From: JAXLVB01 sp046329195
Lineage (GTDB): Bacteria > Bacteroidota > Bacteroidia > Cytophagales > Spirosomataceae
Direction: 5' to 3'
NCBI GenBank assembly: GCA_046329195.1
Contig: JAXLVB010000001.1
Coordinates: forward strand, 1,550,001-1,614,000
DNA: 64,000 nucleotides
Below are positions 45,754-54,212 of this stretch, piece after piece. How positions within the stretch are numbered: the stretch's first letter is position 1; the number at the start of each line of letters is the position of its first letter. The position numbers and the translations under genes were made by a program. The notes under the pieces were generated by a model. The model had not been told where the DNA came from. It made no database searches and was given only the letters and a program-made list of their open reading frames with translations.

Positions 45754-46479
45754 CTAATGCCTTGCTTTGAGGTTTAGCTTATCAAAAACCAACTGTTTGT
45801 AGCTCTTGCCGATGGGCAGGCTATGGCCTCCTGTTAGCTCTACACTGCTTTCGGTGAGGCTTTCGACTTTTGAACCTGACACAATAAACGAGCGGTGAAT
45901 TCGGATGAATTGGTCGTCGGCGAGGCGCTCTTCGTAGTAGCTGATGGTCTGTTTGGTAATGACTTGCTTTTGCGAGGTACGTATCCGTAGGTAGTCACGA
46001 AGGCTTTCTAAGTACAAAATGTCATTGAGCAGGATTTTGACCAAGCGGCGGTCTTCTTTCACAAAAATATGCGGATCTTCTGTACTGATAGATGCAGGAG
46101 GGGCGGGTACTTGTCCTACCAAGTTGTTACGCTGATAGTATCGGCTGATGGCCTTAAACAGCCGTTCCGGCGAAACGGGCTTCACCATATAGTCCACGGC
46201 ATCGAGTTCAAAACCCTCAACAGCATATTCTCGATAGGCAGTAGTAAAGATGACTTTGGGCTTTTGGGGGAGTGTTCGGAGGAGTTCGAGACCTGTCATT
46301 TGGGGCATGTGGATGTCCAAAAAAAGTAAATCCACAGGCTTGTTTTGTAGGTACGAAAAGGCTTCGATGGCCGTGCGGCATTTTCCTACAATCTGAAAAT
46401 CTTCTACGTGACGTAGGTGTTCTTCCATTACGTCTAGGGCAATGGGTTCGTCATCAACTAATAAACATTTGGTTTTCAT
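45754..46479 (-). CDS. LytTR-family response regulator
   Basis: A 241-residue regulator: D9/D10, phospho-acceptor Asp55 (LFLDIHMPQ), Lys in MVKPVSPERL, and a C-terminal LytTR domain (HIFVKEDRRLVKI, DILYLESLRDYLRI, FIRIHRSFIVSGSKVES). It follows the kinase at 46516 by 36 bases and forms a three-gene unit with two kinases. All key residues are intact. Confidence 0.92.
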   Translation of the reverse strand: MKTKCLLVDDEPIALDVMEEHLRHVEDFQIVGKCRTAIEAFSYLQNKPVDLLFLDIHMPQMTGLELLRTLPQKPKVIFTTAYREYAVEGFELDAVDYMVKPVSPERLFKAISRYYQRNNLVGQVPAPPASISTEDPHIFVKEDRRLVKILLNDILYLESLRDYLRIRTSQKQVITKQTISYYEERLADDQFIRIHRSFIVSGSKVESLTESSVELTGGHSLPIGKSYKQLVFDKLNLKARH

Positions 46480-46515
46480 GGCTTTGTGAGAAAAAAATAG
46501 AAACTATATAACTAA

Positions 46516-47565
46516 CTAAGTCGGCGGGCTAATGTTTAGATTAACCGTAAAAACAGTGTCTTCTTCTTGCACGTGCAAGGTGTGCTGCGAAGGATAAATC
46601 AATTCTAAGCGCTTGACCACGTTTTGCATCCCGATACCAGAGGTGGTACGTTTCTTCAACGCAAACGGTTGCTTATTATTGACAATTTTGAAGTTCATTT
46701 GGTTGGAATCTACCTTAATTTCAATCTGAATCCATGCCTCTACGGTTTGTTCGCTGGCCCCGTGCTTGAAGGTATTTTCAATAAACGGCAAAATCAACAG
46801 CGGGGCAATGTAGTATTGCTGCAAATCACCTTCTACCTCAAATGTTAACCGAAGGCGGTCGTCATATCGAAGTCGCTCCAGCTCAATATAATTATGCAAA
46901 TGCTCCACTTCTTTGGCTAGCGACACTCGGTCTTGGTTGCTTTCGTAGGTCATGTAGTGCATCAACTGCGACAGACGAAGTACCACATCAGGAGCTTGAG
47001 TAGAGTTTTTGAGTGTGAGGCCATACAGGTTATTGAGGGTATTAAATAAGAAATGGGGGTTCAATTGTGCCTTTAAGAATTTGAGCTCGGCGGCCATTTT
47101 TTCTTTGAGTAATCGTTTGTGAATCTGCTGGTCCACATACCAATCTTTAGTCAGCTTGGTGGCTAAGGCTACACCTGCAGCCATCGTCGTAAAAAAGATG
47201 CACCATCCTAACGAAAACACTGATTTTTTACTCCAAAAAAGACTTTCCCAGCCTGTTTCGGGCATGTACCATTCTTGGGTAAAATGCCGTAAGGTGTAAT
47301 TGGTGAAACCACCCAGCAATAATACCAACAGCGTAACGCCCACAAATAACTGATATTGGCCTTTGCGTAAAAACCGAGGAATGGAGCCGTAGAGGGTGAC
47401 ATACGTAACCAACAGGTACGAAGGGAGCTCAATGCAAGTAATCAAAAACGAACGCTCTACATTGCGGTTCATCAGTCCAAATATGACCGAACGGTAGCAT
47501 ACATAGCCTAACCAAAAGGCTACATGCCAAAAGAAGCGATAATAAGCATAGCGACGAACAAACAT
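46516..47565 (-). CDS. LytS/YesM-type sensor histidine kinase (intact member of tandem pair)
   Basis: A 349-residue kinase from ATG 47565 (an upstream TTG at 47577 is possible). Four hydrophobic segments in the first 140 residues, then the kinase core: LNPHFLFNTLNNLYG with His171, N-box FIENTFKHGAS, G-box SGIGMQNVVKRLELIYP. All motifs are present. The N-terminus (VRRYAYYRFFWHVAFWLGYVCYRS pattern, shown in part: FFWHVAFWLGY) matches the upstream kinase, so the two are tandem duplicates. It is 33 bases after the upstream kinase stop and 36 bases before the regulator. Confidence 0.92.
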   Translation of the reverse strand: MFVRRYAYYRFFWHVAFWLGYVCYRSVIFGLMNRNVERSFLITCIELPSYLLVTYVTLYGSIPRFLRKGQYQLFVGVTLLVLLLGGFTNYTLRHFTQEWYMPETGWESLFWSKKSVFSLGWCIFFTTMAAGVALATKLTKDWYVDQQIHKRLLKEKMAAELKFLKAQLNPHFLFNTLNNLYGLTLKNSTQAPDVVLRLSQLMHYMTYESNQDRVSLAKEVEHLHNYIELERLRYDDRLRLTFEVEGDLQQYYIAPLLILPFIENTFKHGASEQTVEAWIQIEIKVDSNQMNFKIVNNKQPFALKKRTTSGIGMQNVVKRLELIYPSQHTLHVQEEDTVFTVNLNISPPT

Positions 47566-47598
47566 AACAGGTGGCAATCGGGCAGCATGATACTGCGA

Positions 47599-48663
47599 TT
47601 ATACGAATTCTTGAACCTGACTCGGCAACCGTTCAACGAGTAGTGTTTCGATTTTGAGTACAGTCAAAAACGTTTCGGCTTCTTCGACCATCCGTAACGA
47701 ATGACGCCCCGGATACAGCATGAGCAATCGTTGCTTGGTATTGCTCAAGTTGAGGCTGTTCATTAAGGGCGCATATTGTGCTTTGTTACATTCTATTCTG
47801 AAGGTAAGCCCGGCAGGGTTGACCAACAACTCAATACTTAGCCATGCGATTTCGTCTTTTGGCGGTAGGTGTCGAAACGCATTTTCTACAAATGGCTGTA
47901 ACAACAATGGCGTAATCAGCGTGTTCTGAGGGTTTCCCTTCATCTGAAACGAAACTGTCAGCTGCTCGCCATACTGGAGGCGTTCGAGCTCTACATAATT
48001 TTGCAAGTACTCCATTTCTTTGGTTAGAGGTACTCGGTCGTGGTTACTGTCATGCAAGATATAGTGCATCAATTGCGACAAGCGCATCACCACCTCTGGC
48101 GACTTCCGTGACTGCTTGAGCGTAAGTTGGTGCAGGGCCGTAAGGGTACTAAACAAAAAGTGGGGGTTTACTTGTGCCCTCAAGTACTGCAATTCTACGG
48201 CAAGGGTTTCTCGTTCGAGGCGCTGTGTGGCTTCGTAGTTTAGGTACCAATCTTTGATAAACTTGGTAGCCATAGCAATACCACTGGCCGACGTAATGAA
48301 AAAGCATCCATGAAACACCATTAGCCAAAACGAATGCCATGTGATGTCGCTAGCGTCAGGTTTTGTAGAGAACCAAGGCCAAATTAACAACTCTTGCGCC
48401 AACGCACGCAAAACGCCTGCCATCACCACCAAACCAAGCAGATAAATCCCCACCCGAATGTACTTGCCTTCGGTTAAGTACTTCGGAATCAGGACGTACA
48501 GTAGTGTGTAGGTGACCAGCCAGTAAAGCGGAAGTTCTACTAAACCAACAGCAAAAATAGGCAAGAACGACCCTTCGGACTGATACCCAAGCATCAACGA
48601 ACGATAGACGTAGAAGGACACCCAAAAGGCGGCATGCCACCAGATGCGATAACGTACGTACAT
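47599..48663 (-). CDS. Degenerate LytS-type histidine kinase paralog (probable pseudokinase)
   Basis: A 354-residue paralog of the kinase at 46516. I choose ATG 48663 because MYVRYRIWWHAAFWVSF aligns with the start of that paralog; the frame extends to 48750. It has the membrane segments and His168 in VNPHFLFSTL, and the N-box Asn261 (FVENAF) is kept, but the following Lys-His-Gly is changed to RHLPP. The ATP-lid G-box SGIGxxN is replaced by MNSLNLSNTK (301-310), without either glycine. It probably cannot bind or hydrolyse ATP normally. It is the first gene of the kinase-kinase-regulator unit and may act as a sensing partner. Confidence 0.85.
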   Translation of the reverse strand: MYVRYRIWWHAAFWVSFYVYRSLMLGYQSEGSFLPIFAVGLVELPLYWLVTYTLLYVLIPKYLTEGKYIRVGIYLLGLVVMAGVLRALAQELLIWPWFSTKPDASDITWHSFWLMVFHGCFFITSASGIAMATKFIKDWYLNYEATQRLERETLAVELQYLRAQVNPHFLFSTLTALHQLTLKQSRKSPEVVMRLSQLMHYILHDSNHDRVPLTKEMEYLQNYVELERLQYGEQLTVSFQMKGNPQNTLITPLLLQPFVENAFRHLPPKDEIAWLSIELLVNPAGLTFRIECNKAQYAPLMNSLNLSNTKQRLLMLYPGRHSLRMVEEAETFLTVLKIETLLVERLPSQVQEFV

Positions 48664-48822
48664 AGTGGGAAAGGCTAAGGGCTGTTGGTCAAAGGTAGGA
48701 TTTCCGCTTGAATTATTGCAAAAACAGGCCGTTTGTATGACAGAAATCAATCTTCAGATGACAAACAGAAGGCGATATTTAAGGGTTTTGCTCTCCCCAA
48801 TGCCTACCTATGGATAGTAGTT

Positions 48823-49581
48823 TTAGCCTGCTGTCATGCCGCCATCAATGGGTAGGCAATGGCCTGTAATGAACGAAGCGGCATCTGAGCACAGCCAGAC
48901 AATCGCCTCAGCTATCTCGTGAGGCTGGCCGTATCGGCGCATCGGGATGGATTGTTCGAGTTTATCCTTTAAATCACCAATCACCTCAAACATACTCGTG
49001 ACCATCGGCGTGATGGTAAATACCGGATTGACGGCGTTGATGCGGATGCCTTTTTTGGCGTATTCGAGCGCTGCTGTGCGAGTAAGTCCTACTACAGCAT
49101 GTTTGCTGGCCGAATAGGCAATATTATTGGGGAATCCGTTGAGTCCAGCCACCGACGACACATTCACAATGGCGCCGCTGCCTTGCTTGAGCATGACTTG
49201 GAGTTCGGCTCGCATACATAGGAACACTCCTGTGGTATTGACGGCAAACACTTTCTCGAAGTTGTGCGTAGGGTACGTATGCGTAGGGTTCCACATACCC
49301 CCAATACCAGCGTTGTTGACGGCGGCATCTAATCGGCCATACGTTTCTATGGTTTGTTGAATCAAGGCATTTACCTCGGCTTCTACGGCTACGTCGGCTT
49401 TTATAAAAATAGCCTCACCTCCAGCGCCTTGAATCATCCGAACGGTTTCTTCGCCACCGTCCACATTAATATCCGACACTACTACCTTGGCGCCTTGTTG
49501 GGCAAACAATACTGCTGACGACCGCCCTAAGCCTGAGCCAGCACCTGTAATAAGAGCTACTTTGTTGTTGAATGAAGTCAT
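48823..49581 (-). CDS. SDR-family oxidoreductase
   Basis: A 252-residue classical short-chain dehydrogenase using NAD(P)H. TGAGSGLG near 12-19 binds the cofactor, VNNAGIGG near 88-95, the catalytic Ser in VSSVAG near 142, and YSASK with Tyr155/Lys159 (approximate) form the active site; a C-terminal ITGHCLPIDGGMTAG is the usual ending. The substrate is not predictable: glucose 1-dehydrogenase-like and 3-oxoacyl reductase-like members share these motifs. It appears to be transcribed singly. Confidence 0.9.
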   Translation of the reverse strand: MTSFNNKVALITGAGSGLGRSSAVLFAQQGAKVVVSDINVDGGEETVRMIQGAGGEAIFIKADVAVEAEVNALIQQTIETYGRLDAAVNNAGIGGMWNPTHTYPTHNFEKVFAVNTTGVFLCMRAELQVMLKQGSGAIVNVSSVAGLNGFPNNIAYSASKHAVVGLTRTAALEYAKKGIRINAVNPVFTITPMVTSMFEVIGDLKDKLEQSIPMRRYGQPHEIAEAIVWLCSDAASFITGHCLPIDGGMTAG

Positions 49582-49620
49582 AGTTGATAAAGGTTTAGAT
49601 TATATGGGTGCAGAGGCAGG

Positions 49621-50685
49621 TTAAGACGCTGCTACTGCCGAAGTAACCGAGGTTGAAGTAGGCTTCCAGCCGAGGTCGGTAAAGTGTTTCTTTTTGAGCA
49701 AAAAATGTTGTTTAACTACACTGCGGTCATACACTTCGGGGTGGGTGATGGCCCGCCGTTGAGCCAACAGCGCCAGTCGCTTGCGTCGCCAACTTCTGAA
49801 ATGAAAGTAAAAATTAAAATGTGCCCGAACTACCGCCCAGCAGTCCAACGGGGAGTCGAATACCAAGAATTTGGCTCCCGCAACACCATCCAAGAGGAGA
49901 CGTTTGAGGAGGTTGAGGTAAAGGTCTTGGCGAGGGTGGTTTTTGTAGAGCAAGGCCAGACCATTCCGAAAATTCAAGAAGGTTTTGCGAGGGTTCGATT
50001 TGTGTAAAGTGCCACCTCCCACATGATAAATGACCGATTCGCCACAAGTAAATACCTTATAGCCAGCGTTTTTCATGCGCCAGCAAAGGTCTAATTCTTC
50101 CATGTGGGCAAAAAAATCGCCATCAAAGCCATCTAACGTGTGAAACACATCAGCTCGCACAAACATACAAGCCCCACAAGCCCAAAACACCTCGGTGGTG
50201 TCATTGTATTGGCCGTGATCTTCTTCTAATTCGAGAAATAATCGCCCTCTACAAAACGGATAGCCGAGGTAGTCAATATAACCGCCAGCAGCTCCGGCGT
50301 ATTCAAAGTGCGTTCGTTTGTAAAAATCGAGCATCTTAGGTTGGCAAGCCGCAATCTGTTCGTCTGATTCCATCAACTCCAGCACTGGCGAGAGCCAATT
50401 AGGCGTGACTTCAACGTCCGAATTGAGCAAAACGTAATACCTAAATTGTCCTTTGAGCTGCTCTAATGCCTCATTATAACCCTGCGCAAAGCCGTGGTTT
50501 TCGTGGAGTTGAATCAGCTGAACGTCGGGAAACTGGCTGGTCAGTACCTCTACTGAGTGGTCGGTAGAGGCATTGTCGGCTACATAGATAGCCGCTCCAC
50601 CCGAATGCGCCAGCACCGAGGGTAAAAATTGTTGTAGGAAATTTTTCCCGTTATAGTTCAGAATTACAACGGCGACATCTTGCAT
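49621..50685 (-). CDS. Glycosyltransferase family 2
   Basis: A 354-residue GT-A enzyme. It starts with VAVVILNYNGKNFLQQFLPS, then VADNASTDHSVE (donor binding) and YVLLNSDVEVTP, in which the DxD-like Asp pair binds metal/UDP or dTDP-sugar; GFDGDFFAHMEELDLCWRM is the acceptor-side ED motif of rhamnosyltransferase-like (WbbL) members. A basic membrane-associating segment lies near 270-330. It probably adds a sugar to lipopolysaccharide or an exopolysaccharide. It stands alone, with a palindromic repeat immediately upstream of its start. Confidence 0.9.
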   Translation of the reverse strand: MQDVAVVILNYNGKNFLQQFLPSVLAHSGGAAIYVADNASTDHSVEVLTSQFPDVQLIQLHENHGFAQGYNEALEQLKGQFRYYVLLNSDVEVTPNWLSPVLELMESDEQIAACQPKMLDFYKRTHFEYAGAAGGYIDYLGYPFCRGRLFLELEEDHGQYNDTTEVFWACGACMFVRADVFHTLDGFDGDFFAHMEELDLCWRMKNAGYKVFTCGESVIYHVGGGTLHKSNPRKTFLNFRNGLALLYKNHPRQDLYLNLLKRLLLDGVAGAKFLVFDSPLDCWAVVRAHFNFYFHFRSWRRKRLALLAQRRAITHPEVYDRSVVKQHFLLKKKHFTDLGWKPTSTSVTSAVAAS

Positions 50686-50694
50686 GAGGGGAGT

Positions 50695-50813
50695 GGTTAT
50701 TGGTTATTGGCTACGGGTTATTGGGGCTATCGGTCAGTAAATATGCTGCATTTCAACAATTAGTAGAAACACAGTTACTTTTGGCAAATAACCGATAACC
50801 AGTAGCAATAGCC
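50695..50813. repeat. Imperfect inverted repeat upstream of the glycosyltransferase
   Basis: The left arm starts GGTTATTGGTTATTGGCTAC (50695-50714) and the right arm (about 50786-50813) reads, on the other strand, GGCTATTGCTACTGGTTATC. The arms begin ten bases before the ATG on the minus strand. The same GGTTATTGGTTA core forms the inverted repeat upstream of carB (59999-60090), so this is a dispersed repeat family. Confidence 0.55.
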
Positions 50814-50822
50814 GCCATTATA

Positions 50823-51158
50823 CTATTTGAACAGCCCTCCCAAATCCATGCCAGGAATATTGGGCAAGAGCCCTTCAGTAGCTTTGCTGAGGTGAGCCTT
50901 GATTTGCTCGTCAATGTTGGTCAAGGCTTTGTTGGTGGCGGCCACAACCAAATCTTGGAGCATCTCACGGTCGTCGGCTTTGAGGAGTTCGGGGTCAATG
51001 TCAAGCGAAAGCAGTTGTTTTTTACCATTGACGGTCGCTTTCACCATGCCAGCTCCGGCTTCGGCACTTTCTACCAGTGTGCCCAACGACTCTTGGGCTT
51101 CTTTTACTCGTGCTTGGATTTCTTTGGCTTTTCCAAGCATATTCATCATGTCGAACAT
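50823..51158 (-). CDS. ybaB: YbaB/EbfC nucleoid-associated protein
   Basis: A 111-residue DNA-binding protein of the YbaB family. The N-terminus MFDMMNMLGKAKEIQARVKE and the later VNGKKQLLSLDIDPELL are family signatures; the C-terminal tail ends in a hydrophobic DLGGLFK. It forms a tweezer-like dimer that binds DNA without strong sequence specificity. In many bacteria it lies next to dnaX and recR; here neither is a neighbour, as is common in Bacteroidota. Confidence 0.92.
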   Translation of the reverse strand: MFDMMNMLGKAKEIQARVKEAQESLGTLVESAEAGAGMVKATVNGKKQLLSLDIDPELLKADDREMLQDLVVAATNKALTNIDEQIKAHLSKATEGLLPNIPGMDLGGLFK

Positions 51159-51305
51159 CGTGTTAGTCTATCTTATTTTGTACAAAGGTATGCAAATAAC
51201 GCACCAAAGCTTCGATTTGGTACAAAAAGGCAGCAAACGCTGACAGGCTGACAGCGCTATGATGACCCACCGATGTAGCGTTAGCCCCCTTACGGTATTT
51301 ATGAC

Positions 51306-52649
51306 TTAACTTCCAAACAAATGGGTGTCAATAAAGGCATTGCGGAATTTGCCTTCGGGGTCGTGATGGCTCATGAGTGCCTTAAAATCAGTGAGTTTCT
51401 GAATTCGTGACTGCAAAACAGAAGGTGCCAAGGTAAACAACTTCCCCCAGTGTGGGCGTCCATTGAAGGGGGCCAATTGTTCTTCGATGAGTGGGAGCAG
51501 TTGCTTCACAGCAGGCCAGTCGGGCTTCCACGTGAAGTGAATCGCCACCGAGGGTTGCTTGTAGTGGGGGCTCATCCAAAGTTCGTCGGCATCAATGGCA
51601 CGAATCTCCGAAATGAACAAATGAGGCGTGACTTTTTCGTGTAGTTTTTCGATGGCCATGATGGCCTTGTAGGCGTGTTCGAGCGGCACAAAATACTCGG
51701 CCTGAAGCTCCTTGCCGCTGCTGGGAGTAAAACCCATGCGGAAGTGCGGTAGGCGCTCGTACCAAGGCCCGGGCACGCCGAGTTGCTCGGTACAGTTTTC
51801 GGCAGAGTGGTCTTCAAGAGGGTGGAGGTTTTTGGCCGAAAGGGTAGCTCCATAAAAATCGGCAGCAGGAGGCGTATCCGTGGCTTCGACTTTACTTTTT
51901 ATCCAGACTTGGTTGATGTTTTGGTTAGACCAATCGGTAAACAGACTCACACTATACCCACTCGACATGATGGTGTTGAAGTTGGCCTCCAGTTCCTTCA
52001 TCGGTAGGTTTTTATAGACCACTTGTTTCATCTGAAATGTAGGCTGAAGCGCCAGCGTCACCTTGGTCACAATGCCTAAACCACCCAGCCCCACCACGGC
52101 TCCCAAGAACTGTTCATTGTCGTTGGCTTGGGTGAGACTAATCACCTCGCCAGCGGCATTGACCAGCTCAATACCCCGGACGGCCGTAGCCAAGTTGCCG
52201 TTTTTGATACCCGATCCGTGCGTAGCCGTGGCGCAGGCTCCAGCAATAGAAATATGCGGTAACGAGGCCAAATTATGCAGTGCAAAGCCATTCTGATGCA
52301 GGTATTCGCACACTTCGCCGTAGCGCATACCGCCTTCTACGGTTACAGTACCAGCGGCTTTGTCTAAGGCCACCACTTTGTTGAGAGCTTGCAGCGAAAG
52401 CTGATTATCGGTACTATCGGCAATGGAGTTGAACGAATGTTTGGAGCCCAATCCTCGTAGTTTAGTGCATTTTTTGACAACCTCCTGCACCTCTTCTACC
52501 GACTTGGGCAAGAACAAATTATCGGTGCTGTATTGCAGATTGCCTGCCCAGTTGGTGCGAGGTTCGGCTTGTTGGCAAGCAGTCAGACGTGAGAGCATAA
52601 GTCCAGCTAAGGCAGTGGAAGAGGTTTTGAGGAAGGTACGTTTGTCCAT
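51306..52649 (-). CDS. FAD-binding sugar-lactone/alditol oxidase family protein
   Basis: A 447-residue flavoprotein of the L-gulonolactone oxidase/alditol oxidase group. The N-terminus (KRTFLKTSSTALAGLMLS) is a Tat-like or lipoprotein-like export signal with Cys25 in TAC. The FAD_binding_4 domain has GLGSKHSFNSIADS near 80-93 and ACATATHGSGIKNGN near 145-158; a C-terminal ALO (D-arabinono-1,4-lactone oxidase) domain ends with HWGKLFTL and FRNAFIDTHLFG. It oxidises a sugar lactone or sugar alcohol with oxygen or a quinone as acceptor. It is transcribed alone. Confidence 0.88.
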   Translation of the reverse strand: MDKRTFLKTSSTALAGLMLSRLTACQQAEPRTNWAGNLQYSTDNLFLPKSVEEVQEVVKKCTKLRGLGSKHSFNSIADSTDNQLSLQALNKVVALDKAAGTVTVEGGMRYGEVCEYLHQNGFALHNLASLPHISIAGACATATHGSGIKNGNLATAVRGIELVNAAGEVISLTQANDNEQFLGAVVGLGGLGIVTKVTLALQPTFQMKQVVYKNLPMKELEANFNTIMSSGYSVSLFTDWSNQNINQVWIKSKVEATDTPPAADFYGATLSAKNLHPLEDHSAENCTEQLGVPGPWYERLPHFRMGFTPSSGKELQAEYFVPLEHAYKAIMAIEKLHEKVTPHLFISEIRAIDADELWMSPHYKQPSVAIHFTWKPDWPAVKQLLPLIEEQLAPFNGRPHWGKLFTLAPSVLQSRIQKLTDFKALMSHHDPEGKFRNAFIDTHLFGS

Positions 52650-52833
52650 AGTTCAAATTTTTCCAAAAATTATACAATTCTTGTGGGTTGCACAACTTTC
52701 GGAACAATGAAACAGAGATTATTTGTAGCTGCAATTTGTTTTGGATGAATATCCGAGACAACGTAAAGCAACGAATTGAGGAGCGGGGAAGAAGTGAGGC
52801 GTGAAAGGTGTAGTTTGGTATAGTTAGAGGAAT

Positions 52834-52988
52834 TAAGTGCGGGCGTATGCGATACGTCCCTTTTCTTATTTTCTTTCAATTGAATAGCCTTATCGTGGTA
52901 TCTGATTAGCTGTTTAATCACCAACAAGTTTAGAATATCTGTACTATACAAATCTTCTGGATTAGCCAAAAGAGCTTTGTTTTTAAGG
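52834..52988. repeat. 155-bp direct repeat, copy A
   Basis: Identical to 56347-56501 except for one base (T/C inside TTTTCTTATTTT). It contains a short palindrome (52841-52860) at one end. On the minus strand it is open as LKNKALLANPEDLYS... with a TTG as the only possible start, giving about 50 shared residues of no known family. It marks the left edge of the ABC-transporter cassette. Confidence 0.95.
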
Positions 52989-53249
52989 ATTGTTAGCCTA
53001 AGCCAATAAATAAGTCATTAAATTGCTTAAATCAAAATACGAAGCAAATAATTGATTATCAGTATTTTATGTAGTAATATTTGCCATTTTAGCAGGGTTA
53101 ATTATCTACGAATAAAAAAATAAAGAAAAATCTTGTTTCCTATGTTTTTTTTTTTTTTCATTTGTCGCCGAGAGTTTTCTTTTCAAGAATACTTTTAGCG
53201 GAAGCCCAAAAGCTGATAGAGTAGGCATAATTTTTCACATTGATTAGTT
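52989..53249. other. AT-rich non-coding stretch with a T14 tract
   Basis: This stretch lies between direct repeat A and the small peptide gene. It is strongly AT-rich and has a run of 14 T at 53145-53158. No gene is supported. A promoter for the cassette should lie here, but no convincing TAnnTTTG/-33 pair was found. Confidence 0.5.
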
Positions 53250-53420
53250 ATGGGTCCATTTAGTGGTGGTGTACTCGACATCCTTTATTGTATGTATGTA
53301 CTTATACAGAATGGTATGCCTTGGGGTTTAGCACATGATTTGTGTGTTACATCAAATGAGTATCCGGTTACGGCCTCTTTAATACAATCTTTGGTTGCAG
53401 GGTATAATCAAATTGCATGA
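53250..53420 (+). CDS. Candidate 56-residue peptide upstream of the ABC cassette
   Basis: An ATG at 53250 opens a 56-codon frame to TGA at 53418, inside the direct-repeat cassette and 63 bases before the ABC ATPase. The peptide starts MGPFSGGVLDILYCMYVLIQ and ends SLIQSLVAGYNQIA. It has two cysteines (Cys14, Cys32), is hydrophobic at the N-terminal half and has almost no basic residues. No family is recognised. A perfect 15-bp hairpin follows it. It could be a peptide precursor (bacteriocin or RiPP-like), a small membrane protein, or a chance frame; the context makes the first worth testing. Confidence 0.35.
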   Translation: MGPFSGGVLDILYCMYVLIQNGMPWGLAHDLCVTSNEYPVTASLIQSLVAGYNQIA

Positions 53421-53429
53421 AGTAGGTAA

Positions 53430-53463
53430 AAGTGATAGAAAACCAACAGGTTTTCTATCACTT
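53430..53463 (+). terminator. 15-bp perfect hairpin between peptide and ABC genes
   Basis: 53430-53444 pairs perfectly with 53449-53463 around the loop AACA. The 3' side runs into AAAAAC, not T, so it is better seen as an attenuator, processing or mRNA-stability hairpin than a strong terminator. Such hairpins between a highly expressed peptide gene and its transporter genes lower downstream expression. Confidence 0.6.
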
Positions 53464-53483
53464 AAAAACAAATTTTATTCTAC

Positions 53484-54212
53484 ATGACTATCTCAATCCA
53501 AAATCTTCATTTTGAGTATTTTTCTCAAGAAATCTTTGAAGATCTAAACTTAACTATTGAGCAAGGTTCTATTTACGGATTGTTGGGGCTAAATGGGGCA
53601 GGTAAATCTACATTGATTAAGCTGATATTAGGACTATACCAGCCAACATTAGGAGAGATAACTATTTGGGGAGAAAAAATGACCGCTCAAAATCGTAATG
53701 ATATCATCAAGAATATAGGCGTTTTGATAGAACAAGCAACAGTTTATACCGATTTAACAGCCTATGAAAATTTAAAAATATCTCAGCAAATTCAGGGTCT
53801 CCCTACTTCATTTATTACTGAGGCTTTAGAAAGCGTCAACCTGACAGAATCTTCACATAAAAAAGTAAAGGCTTTTTCTATGGGAATGAAACAAAGGCTT
53901 GGGCTCGCACTAGCAATTTTAGCTAAACCTAAACTTATCATATTAGATGAACCGACTAATGGACTTGACCCTTTCGGCATTTTTGAATTCCGTGAAACAG
54001 TTTTGAGGCTAAATAAAACACAAGGTATCACTTTTTTACTTTCTACTCATATTCTGACTGATTTAGAACAATTCGCTACAGACTTCTGTATTCTACATCA
54101 CAAAAAAATAGTAAATGAGGGAAAAATAAAAAATATATTAAAGAAGAACACACTGGAAGAGTTTTTTAGAAGTAGCATACAAACTAATAATAATCTACAA
54201 ACCTCAATATAA
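53484..54212 (+). CDS. ABC transporter ATP-binding protein, BcrA/LanF-like with E-loop
   Basis: A 242-residue ATPase. Walker A GLNGAGKST at 35-43, ABC signature FSMGMKQR at 131-138, Walker B LIILDEPTNGLDP at 151-163 and an H-loop in LLSTHIL near 187-193. The Q-loop glutamine position reads IGVLIEQ, with Glu83 where most ABC proteins have Gln; this E-loop is known from lantibiotic-immunity (LanF) and bacitracin-resistance (BcrA) ATPases. The stop codon overlaps the start of the next gene by one base. Codons are AT-rich compared with flanking chromosome genes. It powers export or extraction of a peptide or lipid through the two membrane partners. Confidence 0.9.
   Translation: MTISIQNLHFEYFSQEIFEDLNLTIEQGSIYGLLGLNGAGKSTLIKLILGLYQPTLGEITIWGEKMTAQNRNDIIKNIGVLIEQATVYTDLTAYENLKISQQIQGLPTSFITEALESVNLTESSHKKVKAFSMGMKQRLGLALAILAKPKLIILDEPTNGLDPFGIFEFRETVLRLNKTQGITFLLSTHILTDLEQFATDFCILHHKKIVNEGKIKNILKKNTLEEFFRSSIQTNNNLQTSI

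Noticed and set aside
4954..51247. CGCTGACAGG half-sites at 4971 and 51238 as a regulatory operator family
   Set aside because: Only two sites, both in regions between genes with no shared function; a common short dispersed repeat is a simpler reading.
52670..52969. 99-codon minus-strand frame across direct repeat A
   Set aside because: Its only start is TTG inside the repeat, half of it lies outside the repeat with low-complexity sequence, and the copy in repeat B diverges in the same place. Better explained as a fragment of a decayed gene carried by the repeat.
53145..53158. Run of 14 T as a phase-variable switch
   Set aside because: It lies 91 bases before the peptide ATG and not in a coding frame or between recognisable promoter boxes. 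It may vary in length, but no regulated element could be identified.
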